Part shown: in pieces, positions 20,642 to 29,029 of the stretch
How the letters are laid out: every line of letters begins with the position of its first letter
How positions within the stretch are numbered: the first letter of the stretch is position 1
Assembly: GCA_903882645.1 (NCBI GenBank)
Contig: CAIRXZ010000093.1
Span: forward strand, 1 to 32,525
From: an uncultured Acidobacteriia bacterium
GTDB lineage: Bacteria > Acidobacteriota > Terriglobia > Bryobacterales > Bryobacteraceae
Direction of reading: 5' to 3'
Length of the DNA: 32,525 nucleotides
Made by a program: the position numbers and the translations under genes
Notes under the pieces: model-generated
What the model was told of the DNA's origin: nothing
Database searches by the model: none
Seen by the model: only the letters and a program-made list of their open reading frames with translations

Positions 20642-22087
20642 TCACCCCGGCGGCCGGCGCCTGTGCCAGTCGGTGCGCGACTGGTACTCCTTCCCGATTG
20701 CCAGCAGCAGGTTTTCCGAAAATGCGGCGCCCACAATTTGCAGCGCCACCGGGAGGTTGCCCGCGAAGCCGCACGGCAGCGCCAGGGCGGGAAGACCAGC
20801 CAGGTTGCCGGCCGGAATCAGGCCGCCGAAACCCGGATCGCGCGGCGGCGTGGCGGCGCCCGCAGCGGGGGCCGCCGGCGCAGGTCCACTCAGAGGCTGT
20901 TCGATTGGCGTGGCCGGTCCGGTTCGCGCGGGCGCAACCAAGGCGTCCACGTCCGCAAACAACTTCGCAAACGCGCGTTGGATCAGCCGCCGGATGCGCA
21001 TGGCCCGCAGATAGTCCCTGGCGGAGACCTCCAGGCTGGCCCTCAACCCGGCGATCTGGGCCTTGTCCGCCAACTCGTCCACCTTCCCGCTGGCGATGAG
21101 CGGCTCGAAGATCGAGCCTTGTTCGGCGGCCAGAATCGTCGAAAGCGTCTCGCCGTATGGGAAGTCCGGCAGCCTGGTTTCGACCAGTTGCGCGCCCGCC
21201 TGCCTCAACACGGCGAGCGCCGCGTCGAATGCGGGACGGGCGGCCGGTTCGGCGCGCGCGGAAAAGTCCACCGGAGCGTAGCCGACGCGCAGTCCCTTCA
21301 CCGGCCGGGCGTATTGAGGGACGTAGTAGAAGCTCTTGCCCGCCGATCCCGGGTCCTTGGAGTCCCTGCCGGCGATGGCGTGCAGGATCAAGCCGCAATC
21401 CTCGGCGGTGCGCGCGAACGGCCCCAGCTTGTCGAGGGTCCAGGAGAGCGCCATCGCTCCGTAGCGGCTCACCAGACCGTAGGTGGGGCGCAAGGCGGTG
21501 ACGCCGCAGTACGCCGCGGGGGTGAGGATCGATCCGGACGTCTCCGAGCCGATGGCGAACGGGACGAGCCCCGCCGCGACGGCCGCGGCCGGCCCGCTGG
21601 ACGACCCGCCCGACCACCGCGCGCGGTCCCACGGGTTCAGCCCGGGGCCGGTCAGGGACGCCGAGGCGTACCGATACCCGCCGCCTCCCGCCAGCTCCAC
21701 CATGGCGAGCTTGCCGGCGAGCACGGCGCCGGCGGCGGCCAGCTTCTCGATCACCGTAGCGGTGTAATCGAATACCTGCGCGGCATACGGCTTGGCGCCC
21801 CACGTGGTGGGCTTGCCGGCCAGGCTCAGCAGGTCCTTAGCCCCGTATGGAATGCCTTGCAGCGGGCCGCGCGCGCGGCCGCGCTCGAGATCCTGGCCGG
21901 CCGCCCTGGCCTGGCGTATGGCCGGCTCCCGCAAGGCCAGCGCCAGAGCGTTGTATCGCGGACCGAGCCGCTCCAGCCGCAAAGCGAAAGCGCGCGCCAG
22001 CTCCTCCGCGGAGATCTCCCTGGAGGCGATTCGCGCGTGCAATTCCGGAATCGCCGCGAAGAAAACGTCATCGCCGATGGCCGCCAT
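20642..22087 (-). CDS. Amidase-signature family amidase
   Basis: The 481-residue protein carries the amidase signature: Lys84 in IPYGAKDLL, the cis-Ser region GGSSSGPAAAVAAGL (Ser162), and the nucleophile Ser186 in GSETSGSIL. These form the Ser-cisSer-Lys triad. It resembles GatA but has no GatB or GatC nearby, and a general amide hydrolase is more likely than a tRNA amidotransferase. I use the ATG at 22087 rather than the longer frame from 22162, because AGAGGGG lies eight bases before it and a separate small gene ends at 22101. Gly and Ala content near residues 420-440 is high (PAPAAPAAGAA). Confidence 0.88.
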   Translation of the reverse strand: MAAIGDDVFFAAIPELHARIASREISAEELARAFALRLERLGPRYNALALALREPAIRQARAAGQDLERGRARGPLQGIPYGAKDLLSLAGKPTTWGAKPYAAQVFDYTATVIEKLAAAGAVLAGKLAMVELAGGGGYRYASASLTGPGLNPWDRARWSGGSSSGPAAAVAAGLVPFAIGSETSGSILTPAAYCGVTALRPTYGLVSRYGAMALSWTLDKLGPFARTAEDCGLILHAIAGRDSKDPGSAGKSFYYVPQYARPVKGLRVGYAPVDFSARAEPAARPAFDAALAVLRQAGAQLVETRLPDFPYGETLSTILAAEQGSIFEPLIASGKVDELADKAQIAGLRASLEVSARDYLRAMRIRRLIQRAFAKLFADVDALVAPARTGPATPIEQPLSGPAPAAPAAGAATPPRDPGFGGLIPAGNLAGLPALALPCGFAGNLPVALQIVGAAFSENLLLAIGKEYQSRTDWHRRRPPG

Positions 22088-22100
22088 GCGGACGCCCCTC

Positions 22101-22298
22101 TCAAGCCTCGAAGCGGAAGGCCGGCTCGGCGGCCATGGGGACTTCCCGCCGCGCCAGCGCATCGCTCGCGGCCTTCAGCCGGTCCCGCGCGGCTCTCAGA
22201 TCTTCGTCCGCGGCCGCGGCGGACGGCGATTGCGGTTGCGCCATCGCCACCGCGGAAGCGGCGAGCGATGCGGCCAGCTTGCGTCGCGTGATCTTCAT
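22101..22298 (-). CDS. Small Tat-signal protein upstream of the amidase
   Basis: The 65-residue product starts MKITRRKLAASLAASAVAMA, a short twin-arginine-like export signal. About 35 mature residues follow (DEDLRAARDRLKAASDALARREVPM, ending EPAFRFEA). It ends 13 bases before the amidase ATG, and its 3' end holds the amidase ribosome-binding site. I recall similar small leaders with an EPAF ending beside amidases and other enzymes in Solibacter-type genomes, so it may be an export-linked partner, but no function is known. The frame is real by start context and signal; conservation was not tested. Confidence 0.6.
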   Translation of the reverse strand: MKITRRKLAASLAASAVAMAQPQSPSAAAADEDLRAARDRLKAASDALARREVPMAAEPAFRFEA

Positions 22299-22302
22299 GG
22301 TC

Positions 22303-22342
22303 TTTGTTCCTCAGCGCTTCGGGCCGGGCATGCCCGGCCCCT
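22303..22342. repeat. Dispersed palindromic repeat, copy B
   Basis: TTTGTTCCTCAGCGCTTC followed by GGCCGGGCATGCCCGGCC (22322-22339). It matches copy A at 16724-16762 except for two or three substitutions and one inserted base. Confidence 0.8.
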
Positions 22343-22381
22343 GCGAGGTCTCCGGCCCGGCGATGGCGCGCTTCTGGTGGA

Positions 22382-22437
22382 AACCGCTCCCTTACGGTCG
22401 CGGCTCTGAACGGAGCCGCGAGCGCCGGCGAGCGGTT
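22382..22437. repeat. Nested inverted repeat (REP-like cruciform)
   Basis: The outer arms AACCGCTC (22382-22389) and GAGCGGTT (22430-22437) pair perfectly. Inside, CGCGGCTC (22399-22406) and GAGCCGCG (22413-22420) pair around TGAACG. The phrase CGCTCCCTTACGGTCGCGGC is one I associate with dispersed repeats in Solibacter-like genomes. It lies between the small Tat-signal gene, which starts at 22298, and the end of aroDE at 22470; both are read leftward. Confidence 0.7.
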
Positions 22438-22469
22438 GTCCAATAGCACGCCATATTGCAGTCATGGCA

Positions 22470-23978
22470 CTAGCACTTATGTTCCAGGGCTTCTTGCGCG
22501 GCTTTCAGCATGGCGGCGCGCGGAGCCGTCTGGCCGGTCCAGATTTCGAACTGGCGCACGGCCTGCTCGATGAACATGTCCAGCCCCGGAATCACAGCCT
22601 TGCCTTGTTCCCTGGCCCTGCGGAGCAGTTCCGTCTCGGCTGGATTGTACACCAAATCGAAGACCACGTCCGCGGGAATTTCTCCCTCGAAGAAGCAGCC
22701 GTTCACGTGCGGGAACATTCCCAGCGGCGTGGCGTGGACCACCGCGTCGAAATGGCGCGTATGAAGCTGCTCGCGCGGCAGCGCATCGGCGCCGCAGACT
22801 TTGGCCAGCGAGCGCACGCGGTCGCCATTGCGGCCCACCAGCGTGACCTTGGCGCCCGCGTCGCCCAGCGCAAAGGCCGCGCCGCGCGCCGCGCCGCCAT
22901 TCCCGGCCACCAGGACCGACGCGTTCCGAAGGCTCAAATGGCGGGAAAGCGGGCCGGTAACGCCCGCCACGTCGGTGTTCGCGCCGCGCCATTTTCCGGC
23001 CTTGCGCCAGACCGTGTTGACCGCGCCGATGCGCCGCGCCAGAGGGTCCACCGCGTCCAGATAGCGAAGGACCTTCTGCTTGTGCGGAATGGTGACGCTG
23101 AATCCCGCCAGCGGGAGCCGTTCGGCGGTCGAGAAGAAATCGCGCAATTGCGGCGGCGACACCAGGAACGGCAGGTACACCGCGTCCGCCCGGCGCGATT
23201 GAAAGGCGCGGTTGTGGACCGCCGGCGAGATGGAGTGCCGGATGGGATCGGCGATGACGCCGTAGATCTTCGTCGCTTTCCGGAGCTTCTCGACGTGAAA
23301 GATACGCCGCAGGTGGCGCGCGCTGACCTGGCCGGCGGCGGTGCCCTCCGAGCACATCGGCGCGGCGTAGGTGTACACGCCGCCGTACACCGGCGAAAGC
23401 ACGCGCGTGGGAAAACCCATCTCGCCCATGGCGAGCACCACGAGGCAATGCCGGGGAAGCGCCCTGGCGGCCGCGAGCACGCGCAGATTGTCGGAAGGCT
23501 TGCGCGCCGTCGTTACGACCTTGTAGGCGTCGGCCGGAACCCGGGTCACGCGGCTGAGCACCGTATCCATGGGAGGCGTGGATTCGTAATTGTGGTAGGA
23601 GACTACCACCTTGGCGCGCCGGTGGAACTGGCTCAGCCGCTCGGCCGCCGCCTCCGCGGTCTCGATTTCGATATCGACCGCCTGCGCCCCGGCCGCGACC
23701 GCTCCCTCCAGCAGGTCCAGTTGTTCCTCGATGCTGCCGTTGAACTTGCCGCGGTTCTGATGGCGCCGGCAGGTCGCCAGCACGATGCAACCCGGGAACT
23801 CCTTCTGAAAGCTCAGGATCGCCCCGGGGCCTTCGCTGGGGCGCTCCAGGTAATCCAGGCGGAATTCCAAAAACGTCTCGCCCGCCTCAGCTTCCCGACG
23901 GGCGTGGTCCAGCAGCGTTGCAACGTCCGGCAGACCCAACGCGACGCAAATGCGTGGGAACGGCCTGTTCTGGGGCAT
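22470..23978 (-). CDS. Bifunctional 3-dehydroquinate dehydratase / shikimate dehydrogenase (AroD-AroE fusion)
   Basis: The enzyme performs two successive shikimate-pathway steps: dehydration of 3-dehydroquinate, then NADPH reduction of 3-dehydroshikimate. Residues 1 to about 230 are type I AroD, with His129 in SYHN and Schiff-base Lys153 in AYKVVTTA. Residues about 236-502 are AroE, with SISPAVHN (249-256), Lys300 in TIPHK, Asn321, Asp336 in NTD, and the nucleotide loop GNGGAARG (359-366). The ATG at 23978 gives 502 residues; the frame is open to 24074, but those 32 residues do not resemble AroD. Fused AroDE is known from plants and several bacterial groups. Confidence 0.93.
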   Translation of the reverse strand: MPQNRPFPRICVALGLPDVATLLDHARREAEAGETFLEFRLDYLERPSEGPGAILSFQKEFPGCIVLATCRRHQNRGKFNGSIEEQLDLLEGAVAAGAQAVDIEIETAEAAAERLSQFHRRAKVVVSYHNYESTPPMDTVLSRVTRVPADAYKVVTTARKPSDNLRVLAAARALPRHCLVVLAMGEMGFPTRVLSPVYGGVYTYAAPMCSEGTAAGQVSARHLRRIFHVEKLRKATKIYGVIADPIRHSISPAVHNRAFQSRRADAVYLPFLVSPPQLRDFFSTAERLPLAGFSVTIPHKQKVLRYLDAVDPLARRIGAVNTVWRKAGKWRGANTDVAGVTGPLSRHLSLRNASVLVAGNGGAARGAAFALGDAGAKVTLVGRNGDRVRSLAKVCGADALPREQLHTRHFDAVVHATPLGMFPHVNGCFFEGEIPADVVFDLVYNPAETELLRRAREQGKAVIPGLDMFIEQAVRQFEIWTGQTAPRAAMLKAAQEALEHKC

Positions 23979-24115
23979 CTGAATACGGAAACCATCAGAA
24001 TACCACAGGGGTCGCGGGGGGCTTTCGCCGAACCCGCGCGGAGCGTATGATATGTGGACGCGGGCATTACGCAATCGCGAAGCAACAGTAGCTCCCCGAT
24101 GAAAGGCAATCGAAC

Positions 24116-24550
24116 ATGCTCAAAGATTTCAAAGCGTTTGTCATGAGAGGCAATGTGCTGGATCTCGCGGTTGCGGTGATTCTCGGCGCGGCCTTTGGAG
24201 CCATAGTGAATTCGCTGGTCAACGACATCGTGATGCCGCCGATCGGGAAGATTCTGGGCCACGTAGATTTCAAGGATCTGTTCATCAGCTTGAACGGTCA
24301 ATCTTACGCGACCCTGGCGGCCGCCAAGACCGCGGCGGCTCCGGTAATAGCCTACGGGCAGTTTCTGAACACGGCAATCAATTTTCTGATCGTCGCGCTG
24401 GTCATATTCATCGCGGTGCGATCGGCGAGCAAGCTGCGGCGCGCGCCGGCCCCAGCCGCCCCGGCGACCAAGGACTGCGCCTTCTGTTTTACGCCCATTC
24501 CGATTCCGGCGACGCGTTGCCCTCACTGCACGTCCCAGTTGACGGCCTGA
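24116..24550 (+). CDS. mscL: Large-conductance mechanosensitive channel MscL with a C-terminal zinc ribbon
   Basis: MscL opens under membrane tension to release solutes during hypo-osmotic shock. The 144-residue product has the N-terminal amphipathic helix and TM1 (MLKDFKAFVMRGNVLDLAVAV to about 36), the periplasmic loop with VMPPIGK, and TM2 (about 83-101). Instead of the usual charged helical bundle at the C-terminus there is a Pro/Ala linker and a CxxC...CPHC module (Cys121, Cys124, Cys135, Cys138) that should bind zinc. The channel part is complete. The gene is alone and divergent from aroDE. Confidence 0.93.
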   Translation: MLKDFKAFVMRGNVLDLAVAVILGAAFGAIVNSLVNDIVMPPIGKILGHVDFKDLFISLNGQSYATLAAAKTAAAPVIAYGQFLNTAINFLIVALVIFIAVRSASKLRRAPAPAAPATKDCAFCFTPIPIPATRCPHCTSQLTA

Positions 24551-24659
24551 CGGGAGCGATCGCACGAAAAGACACGACACTCATGTCACCTCTCAAACGA
24601 AGCACAGGGGATGCCGCTTGCCAATCCCGCCGCCGGATGGGGATAATCTATTCTGCGCC

Positions 24660-24908
24660 ATGGCATCCGCAATACGCCAAGCCGAGCCGCCCGCCGCCAA
24701 TGAGGGGATCCGCGATCTTCGCATCGGGCTTTTTGCCATCGGGCTCGACGCTTACTGGAGTCAGTTCGAAGGTCTCGAGCAACGGCTGACCGATGAGTGG
24801 AGCGCCCAAGGGCCCGCGCACCACTGCGCGGTCGGAGTGGGCCATATCGCGGGCAAGATCGAAAAACTGGGCGCGTTGCTGGGGATCGAGACCGTGCGAA
24901 TCCGCTGA
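24660..24908 (+). pseudogene. Sugar-isomerase relic (L-fucose/L-arabinose isomerase-like) with internal deletion
   Basis: From the ATG at 24660 the 82-residue frame contains IRDLRIGLFAIGLDAYWSQF and EGLEQRL. This resembles the N-terminus of the L-arabinose/L-fucose isomerase-like family. It then jumps to GPAHHCAVGVGHIAGKIEKL and LLGIETVRI, which resembles the end of the same family. Those enzymes are about 450-500 residues, so roughly 400 central residues with the metal site would be missing in frame. The family call is from memory of motifs and needs a search. The next gene is a rhamnosidase-like hydrolase, so an ancestral deoxysugar-use locus is plausible. Confidence 0.45.
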
Positions 24909-24962
24909 GATCGCCAAGGCGAATCAGCGCCTTCCTTCCAGGCATGCGAAAGAGAGGCTTCG

Positions 24963-27944
24963 ATGAGAAAGACTCCGATTGCGGCGCTGATGTTTCTGTG
25001 CGCCGCTTCAGCCGCGCCCGTGGATTCCCTCGCGCGCCTCAAGACGCTGTTTCCAAAACCTCCCGCGGAGTTCAGCACGCTCCCGTTCTTCGTTTGGAAC
25101 GGCGAGGTGACCGAAACGGTAATCGACCGCGAGCTGAAGGATTTCTCCGAACAGGGCATCCACGGCTTTATCGTCCACCCCAGGCCGGGCTTGATCACGC
25201 CGTACCTGTCCAGCCGGTGGTTCCAGTTGATACGCTACACCGTCGATCGCGCGAAGAAGTTCGGCATGGAGGTGTGGCTGTACGACGAGAACTCGTATCC
25301 GAGCGGCTTCGCCGGCGGCCATGTGCCGGCGGAAATGCCGGAATCCTACAACCAGGGCCAGGGGCTCGCGTTGCAGGAAAAAGGTCCCTGCAAGATCCTT
25401 CTTCAACGCGCCGGCGATCGCTTTGAAGACGTCACGGGGAAGACAGAACCTTCCGGCGCCGGTTTCTATTGCTTCGGCCTCACGCAGTATCCGGCGCGGT
25501 CCTGGAACGGCGGGTACTCGTACGTCGATCTCCTGCTTCCCGGAGTGACGCAGAAGTTCATCGGCGTTACGATGACCGGCTACGAGAAAACCCTCGGCCG
25601 GGACCTTGGGCGGACCGTTCCGGGAGTCTTTTCGGACGAGCCGAATATCAACCCTCCCGGCCGCGGCGACGTGAGATATACGCCGGACCTCTTCGTCCAG
25701 TTTCAGAAACGCTGGGGCTACGATCTCAAGACAAGTCTTCCATCCCTGGTGGAGGAGGTCGGCGACTGGCGGCGGGTCCGTCACAACTACTACTCCGTGC
25801 TCCTGGACTTGTTCATCGAACGGTGGTCGAAACCGTACCACGATTACGCCGAGAGCAAGCGCATCGCGTGGACGGGGCACTACTGGGAGCATGCGTGGCC
25901 CAATCCCGGGGAGGGGCCCGACAACATGGCGATGTACGCATGGCCTCAGATTCCCGGCATCGACATGCTGTTTAACGAGTTCAGCGAAGGCGTGAACGCG
26001 CAATTCGGGAACGTTCGGAGCGTGAAAGAACTCGCCAGCGCGGCGAACCAGATTGGACAGCGGCGGACGCTCAGCGAAACCTACGGCGGCTTCGGCTGGG
26101 ACTTGCGGTTCGAGGATATGAAGAGGCTCGGCGACTGGGAGTACGCGTTGGGCGTCAACACCATGAACCAGCACCTCTCCTTCGGAACCATGACGGGCGT
26201 CCGCAAGTACGACTACCCGCAGTCGTTCAGCTATCACGAGCCGTGGTGGAAGCACTATGGCGTGCTGGGGGATTATTTCGCCCGTCTCTCTCTGGCGCTG
26301 TCTGCCGGCTACGAGGTGAACCGCATCCTCGTGCTGGAACCGACGACGTCGGCTTGGATGTACGCCGGCGCAAGGCCGAATGCCCGAATGATGCAAATCG
26401 GGACCGCGTTTCAGGAGTTCATCACCAAGCTGGCGCACGGCCAGGTGGAGTTCGACCTCGGCAGCGAGAACATCATCAAAGACCACGGCAAAGTGGAAGG
26501 CAAGCAGTTCGTCGTGGGCAAGCGCTCCTATGACCTTGTCATACTGCCGCCCGGCACGGAGAACCTCGACGCGCCCACCGCGCGTTTGATCGGGCAGTAC
26601 ATCCAGGCCGGCGGGGAGCTGACTTCTTACGCCGCCGGAGACCTGTTGGTGGATGGGGCGCCGGGCGGGCTGTCGCTGCCGCACTCCACGGAGGAGCCGG
26701 CGAACGCCGACATCACGCGGCGAGAAGGGTTTCTGTTTCACCAGCGCCGCCGGCTCGACGACGGCGAGTTGTGGTTCTTCGTGAACTCCAGCCTGGAGAC
26801 CGCCGCCAGCGCGACGGTGAAGGCTCACGGCCAATCCATCGAGAAACTGGACCCGCTCACCGGCCGCGCGACGCCATATCCAGCCAAGGCGGCGGACGGC
26901 GCCCTGGAGTTCCAGGTAGCGCTTCCTCCGGCCGGCAGCCTGCTGGTGGTGGCCAAGAACGCGCCCGGTCCAACGCCGGCGACCCCGCCGGCCGCAACCG
27001 TCCAAGCGGTGAGCCCGCTCTCGTCGCTCACGGTTCGGCGCATCGCCCCGAATGCCCTCCGCATCGACTACTGCGATCTGACGTTGAATGCAACCACCTC
27101 GAAGGACGTCAACTTCTTCAAAGCGGCGGGCGACGTGTTCAAGGCCTACGGCTTCGCGGAAGGCGACCCCTGGAACACGGCGGTACAATTCAAAACCTCA
27201 ATTCTCGACCGCAACAAGTTCGCGCCGGATTCCGGTTTCGAGGCGACCTTCTGGTTCGACGTGGCGGAGGGTGTGAACACCGCCTCCATTCGCGCGGTGG
27301 TGGAGCGGTCGCCGCTCTGGAAGGTCTCGGTGAACGGGAACCCGGTGGAAGCCGAGGCGGGGCAGTGGTGGCTGGACGTCGATTTCGGCGTGTACCAGAT
27401 CGGGCGGAACGTGAAACCGGGGCGAAACAGTATTACGGTTGCGGCGCGGCCCATGTCCGTTCACAACGAGTTGGAGCCTGTGCATTTGATCGGCGATTTT
27501 GGAGTCGCGGCACAGGACAAGGGCTTCAAGATCGTTCCGGCGTCCACGCTGCAACTGGGTTCCTGGAAGGACCAGAACCTGCCTTTTTACGCCGATTCCG
27601 TGTCGTACACGCAACGCTTTGCGCTGGAGCGCGGCGGGAAGTACAAGGTCGTACTCGGCAAGTGGGCGGGCACGGTGGCGGAGGTTCGCGTAAATGGGAA
27701 GCCGGCCGGAATCATCGGATGGCAGCCCTATGAATTACCCATTGATGGCCTGGTAACCGGCGGCGAGAATACCGTCGAAGTCTTGGTGACCGGGTCGCTT
27801 AAGAACCTGCTCGGTCCTCACCACGGCGGGAGCGCTTCGCCGGCCATGCTACGCAATGCGCCGGCCACGATGCCGCCCGGCGCCAAGTACGACCAGCTCC
27901 CCTACGGGTTGATGGAGGATTTCCAAGTCGTCCGGGTCAAGTGA
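24963..27944 (+). CDS. Secreted GH106-like glycoside hydrolase (probable alpha-L-rhamnosidase)
   Basis: The 993-residue protein begins with a signal peptide (about 1-18). The catalytic part follows: TLPFFVWNGEVTETVI, then GIHGFIVHPRPGL, the barrel strand GMEVWLYDENSYPSGFAGG near 100, and VPGVFSDEP near 225. GHYWEHAWPNPGEGP and TLSETYGGFGWD follow near 310 and 375, with further acidic candidates. The C-terminal third is beta-rich, with a galactose-binding-like fold (WNTAVQFKTSI to the end). The layout fits GH106, whose members cleave terminal alpha-L-rhamnose from plant polysaccharides. Related uncharacterised families cannot be excluded, and the substrate is inferred. No transporter or regulator accompanies it. 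Confidence 0.72.
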   Translation: MRKTPIAALMFLCAASAAPVDSLARLKTLFPKPPAEFSTLPFFVWNGEVTETVIDRELKDFSEQGIHGFIVHPRPGLITPYLSSRWFQLIRYTVDRAKKFGMEVWLYDENSYPSGFAGGHVPAEMPESYNQGQGLALQEKGPCKILLQRAGDRFEDVTGKTEPSGAGFYCFGLTQYPARSWNGGYSYVDLLLPGVTQKFIGVTMTGYEKTLGRDLGRTVPGVFSDEPNINPPGRGDVRYTPDLFVQFQKRWGYDLKTSLPSLVEEVGDWRRVRHNYYSVLLDLFIERWSKPYHDYAESKRIAWTGHYWEHAWPNPGEGPDNMAMYAWPQIPGIDMLFNEFSEGVNAQFGNVRSVKELASAANQIGQRRTLSETYGGFGWDLRFEDMKRLGDWEYALGVNTMNQHLSFGTMTGVRKYDYPQSFSYHEPWWKHYGVLGDYFARLSLALSAGYEVNRILVLEPTTSAWMYAGARPNARMMQIGTAFQEFITKLAHGQVEFDLGSENIIKDHGKVEGKQFVVGKRSYDLVILPPGTENLDAPTARLIGQYIQAGGELTSYAAGDLLVDGAPGGLSLPHSTEEPANADITRREGFLFHQRRRLDDGELWFFVNSSLETAASATVKAHGQSIEKLDPLTGRATPYPAKAADGALEFQVALPPAGSLLVVAKNAPGPTPATPPAATVQAVSPLSSLTVRRIAPNALRIDYCDLTLNATTSKDVNFFKAAGDVFKAYGFAEGDPWNTAVQFKTSILDRNKFAPDSGFEATFWFDVAEGVNTASIRAVVERSPLWKVSVNGNPVEAEAGQWWLDVDFGVYQIGRNVKPGRNSITVAARPMSVHNELEPVHLIGDFGVAAQDKGFKIVPASTLQLGSWKDQNLPFYADSVSYTQRFALERGGKYKVVLGKWAGTVAEVRVNGKPAGIIGWQPYELPIDGLVTGGENTVEVLVTGSLKNLLGPHHGGSASPAMLRNAPATMPPGAKYDQLPYGLMEDFQVVRVK

Positions 27945-27955
27945 GGCCGCGGCGC

Positions 27956-28248
27956 TCAGAGGTTCCCAAGCACCTGCGCCGCGTGGCCCTGCGCCTTGAC
28001 TTTGGAATAGACCTTTTCGATCTTGCCGTCCGGTCCGATGACGAAGGTGCTGCGCTCGATGCCCATCGCCTTCCTGCCGTACATGTTCTTCTCTTTCCAC
28101 ACGCCGAACGCCTCGGCGGCGGCTTTCTCTTCATCGGCCAGCAGGGTGAACGGCAGATCGTATTTCTGTTTGAACTTCGCCTGGGCCGCGGGCTTGTCCG
28201 GAGAAATGCCCACCACCACCGCTCCCTTCTTCGCGAAGGCCTTAATGC
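27956..28248 (-). pseudogene. bcp: Bcp-type peroxiredoxin, 3' fragment A
   Basis: The last 97 or so residues of a thioredoxin-dependent peroxiredoxin are clear: VVVGISPDKPAAQAKFKQKY, LPFTLLADEEKAAAEAFGVW, MGIERSTFVIGPDGKIEKVY. Upstream of about 28248 the frame changes to unrelated sequence, so the N-terminal part with the catalytic PGCT cysteine is absent. The protein cannot act as a peroxidase. A second, shorter copy of the same 3' end is at 32266-32412 in the same orientation. Confidence 0.85.
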
Positions 28249-28355
28249 CGTGACGAGAGGGGCGGGAGTTGGAACCGGCGATTCGTAGCAACGTTTCGAA
28301 TTGGCGCAAAACAACGCCATAGGCTGCGATAAGCTGATAGACAGGAGTGGTCGCG

Positions 28356-28452
28356 ATGAACTTGGAGATCTCCGAGGAAACGAAAATGGCCGGGCAGAGC
28401 TTAACCGACGTTGTCCAATCGCTCACGCCGCAGGAGCAAGATGCTGTGCTAG
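28356..28452 (+). pseudogene. Leader of an antitoxin-like gene, truncated
   Basis: An AGGAG box precedes the ATG at 28356. The frame reads MNLEISEETKMAGQSLTDVV, then QSLTPQEQDAVL, before running into an integrase tail in another frame and stopping at 28508. The helical start with TPQEQ resembles short antitoxins, but the match is from pattern only. Its body appears to have been lost at the junction near 28452. Confidence 0.4.
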
Positions 28453-28455
28453 GGT

Positions 28456-28488
28456 GCGGTGGTCGCCCAATCGGCGGTGGTCCAGTAA
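28456..28488 (+). pseudogene. Tyrosine integrase C-terminal tail, fragment 1
   Basis: The frame reads AVVAQSAVVQ and then TAA. It aligns with the last residues of the larger integrase fragment at 30213-30545 (AVASQATVVQ). The fragment is very short, so the call rests on this similarity and on the same ending at 28988. Confidence 0.45.
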
Positions 28489-28605
28489 TCGCTGGCGGCG
28501 CCCGGTAGCCGAAATCGACCACCTTCCGCGAATGGTTCAGTGCCGATTTTGCGTCGGGGACCTGGTCCTGTGAGCCTCGCAGCCGGCGGGGTCGCATGCG
28601 AGCGG

Positions 28606-28842
28606 CTAACTAAGTTCGCGCCAGTCTTGCTCATTCAACTCTACTTTGTGTTTCTTCGCAGCGGATTTGATGCGCTTCCAGGCGGCGTCGCGCTCAGAGT
28701 CGGTCACCCCTTGCACCTGCTTGAAGCGGGCGATTGCGTTGCGCACGTGAGCGGCGTCATGGATGGGTTCTTTACGTTCCTTGGGGAAAGCGAAGTTTTC
28801 ATCGGCGATATGATCGCGGCCAGCCTCAGTGATCTTGGACAT
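28606..28842 (-). CDS. DUF6582-like small protein
   Basis: From the ATG at 28842 the 78-residue product reads MSKITEAGRDHIADENFAF, then PKERKEPIHDAAHVRNAIAR and VTDSERDAAWKRIKSAAKKH. The FPKERKEP...HVRNAIARF pattern matches small proteins of the DUF6582 family, which are often near phage or stress genes; function is unknown. The AAGGAG lies only one base before the ATG, unusually close, so the start is uncertain; the frame is open further upstream. The gene is complete at the C-terminus. Confidence 0.65.
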   Translation of the reverse strand: MSKITEAGRDHIADENFAFPKERKEPIHDAAHVRNAIARFKQVQGVTDSERDAAWKRIKSAAKKHKVELNEQDWRELS

Positions 28843-28889
28843 GCTCCTTGCTACGCAATCCAATTGCCAATTCACCCGCGTCATCGCCC

Positions 28890-28988
28890 GGACGCGCCTA
28901 CACCGCCGACGAGAAGGCGCGCATGCTCGCGGAGGCGGCAAAACTGCGGAGCAAGAACATGTACCCCGCCCTGGTGGTGGTCCAGTAA
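28890..28988 (+). pseudogene. Tyrosine integrase internal segment joined to a tail, fragment 2
   Basis: The frame reads GRAYTADEKARMLAEAAKLR, then SKNMYPALVVVQ and TAA. The first part resembles the segment before the catalytic Arg in phage-type integrases (EKARMLAEA...YPAL). It should continue into the catalytic region but instead ends VVVQ, like the integrase C-terminus at 30545. An internal deletion that joins the two ends would explain this. No catalytic residue is present. Confidence 0.55.
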
Positions 28989-29029
28989 CCGCATGCCGCA
29001 GACACCGGCTGTTCCGCTACGGCGTCCGC

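Noticed and set aside
20642-22087. GatA subunit of the tRNA amidotransferase
   Set aside because: No GatB or GatC nearby, and the neighbour is a Tat-signal peptide; a general amidase fits better.
20013-22291. Long frames in other frames across the amidase (20013-21803 minus, 20663-22291 plus)
   Set aside because: They overlap the amidase catalytic motifs in wrong frames and encode low-complexity Gly/Arg-rich sequence.
25008-27188. 726-codon minus-strand frame opposite the glycosidase
   Set aside because: Antisense shadow; the plus-strand frame has a signal peptide and hydrolase motifs.
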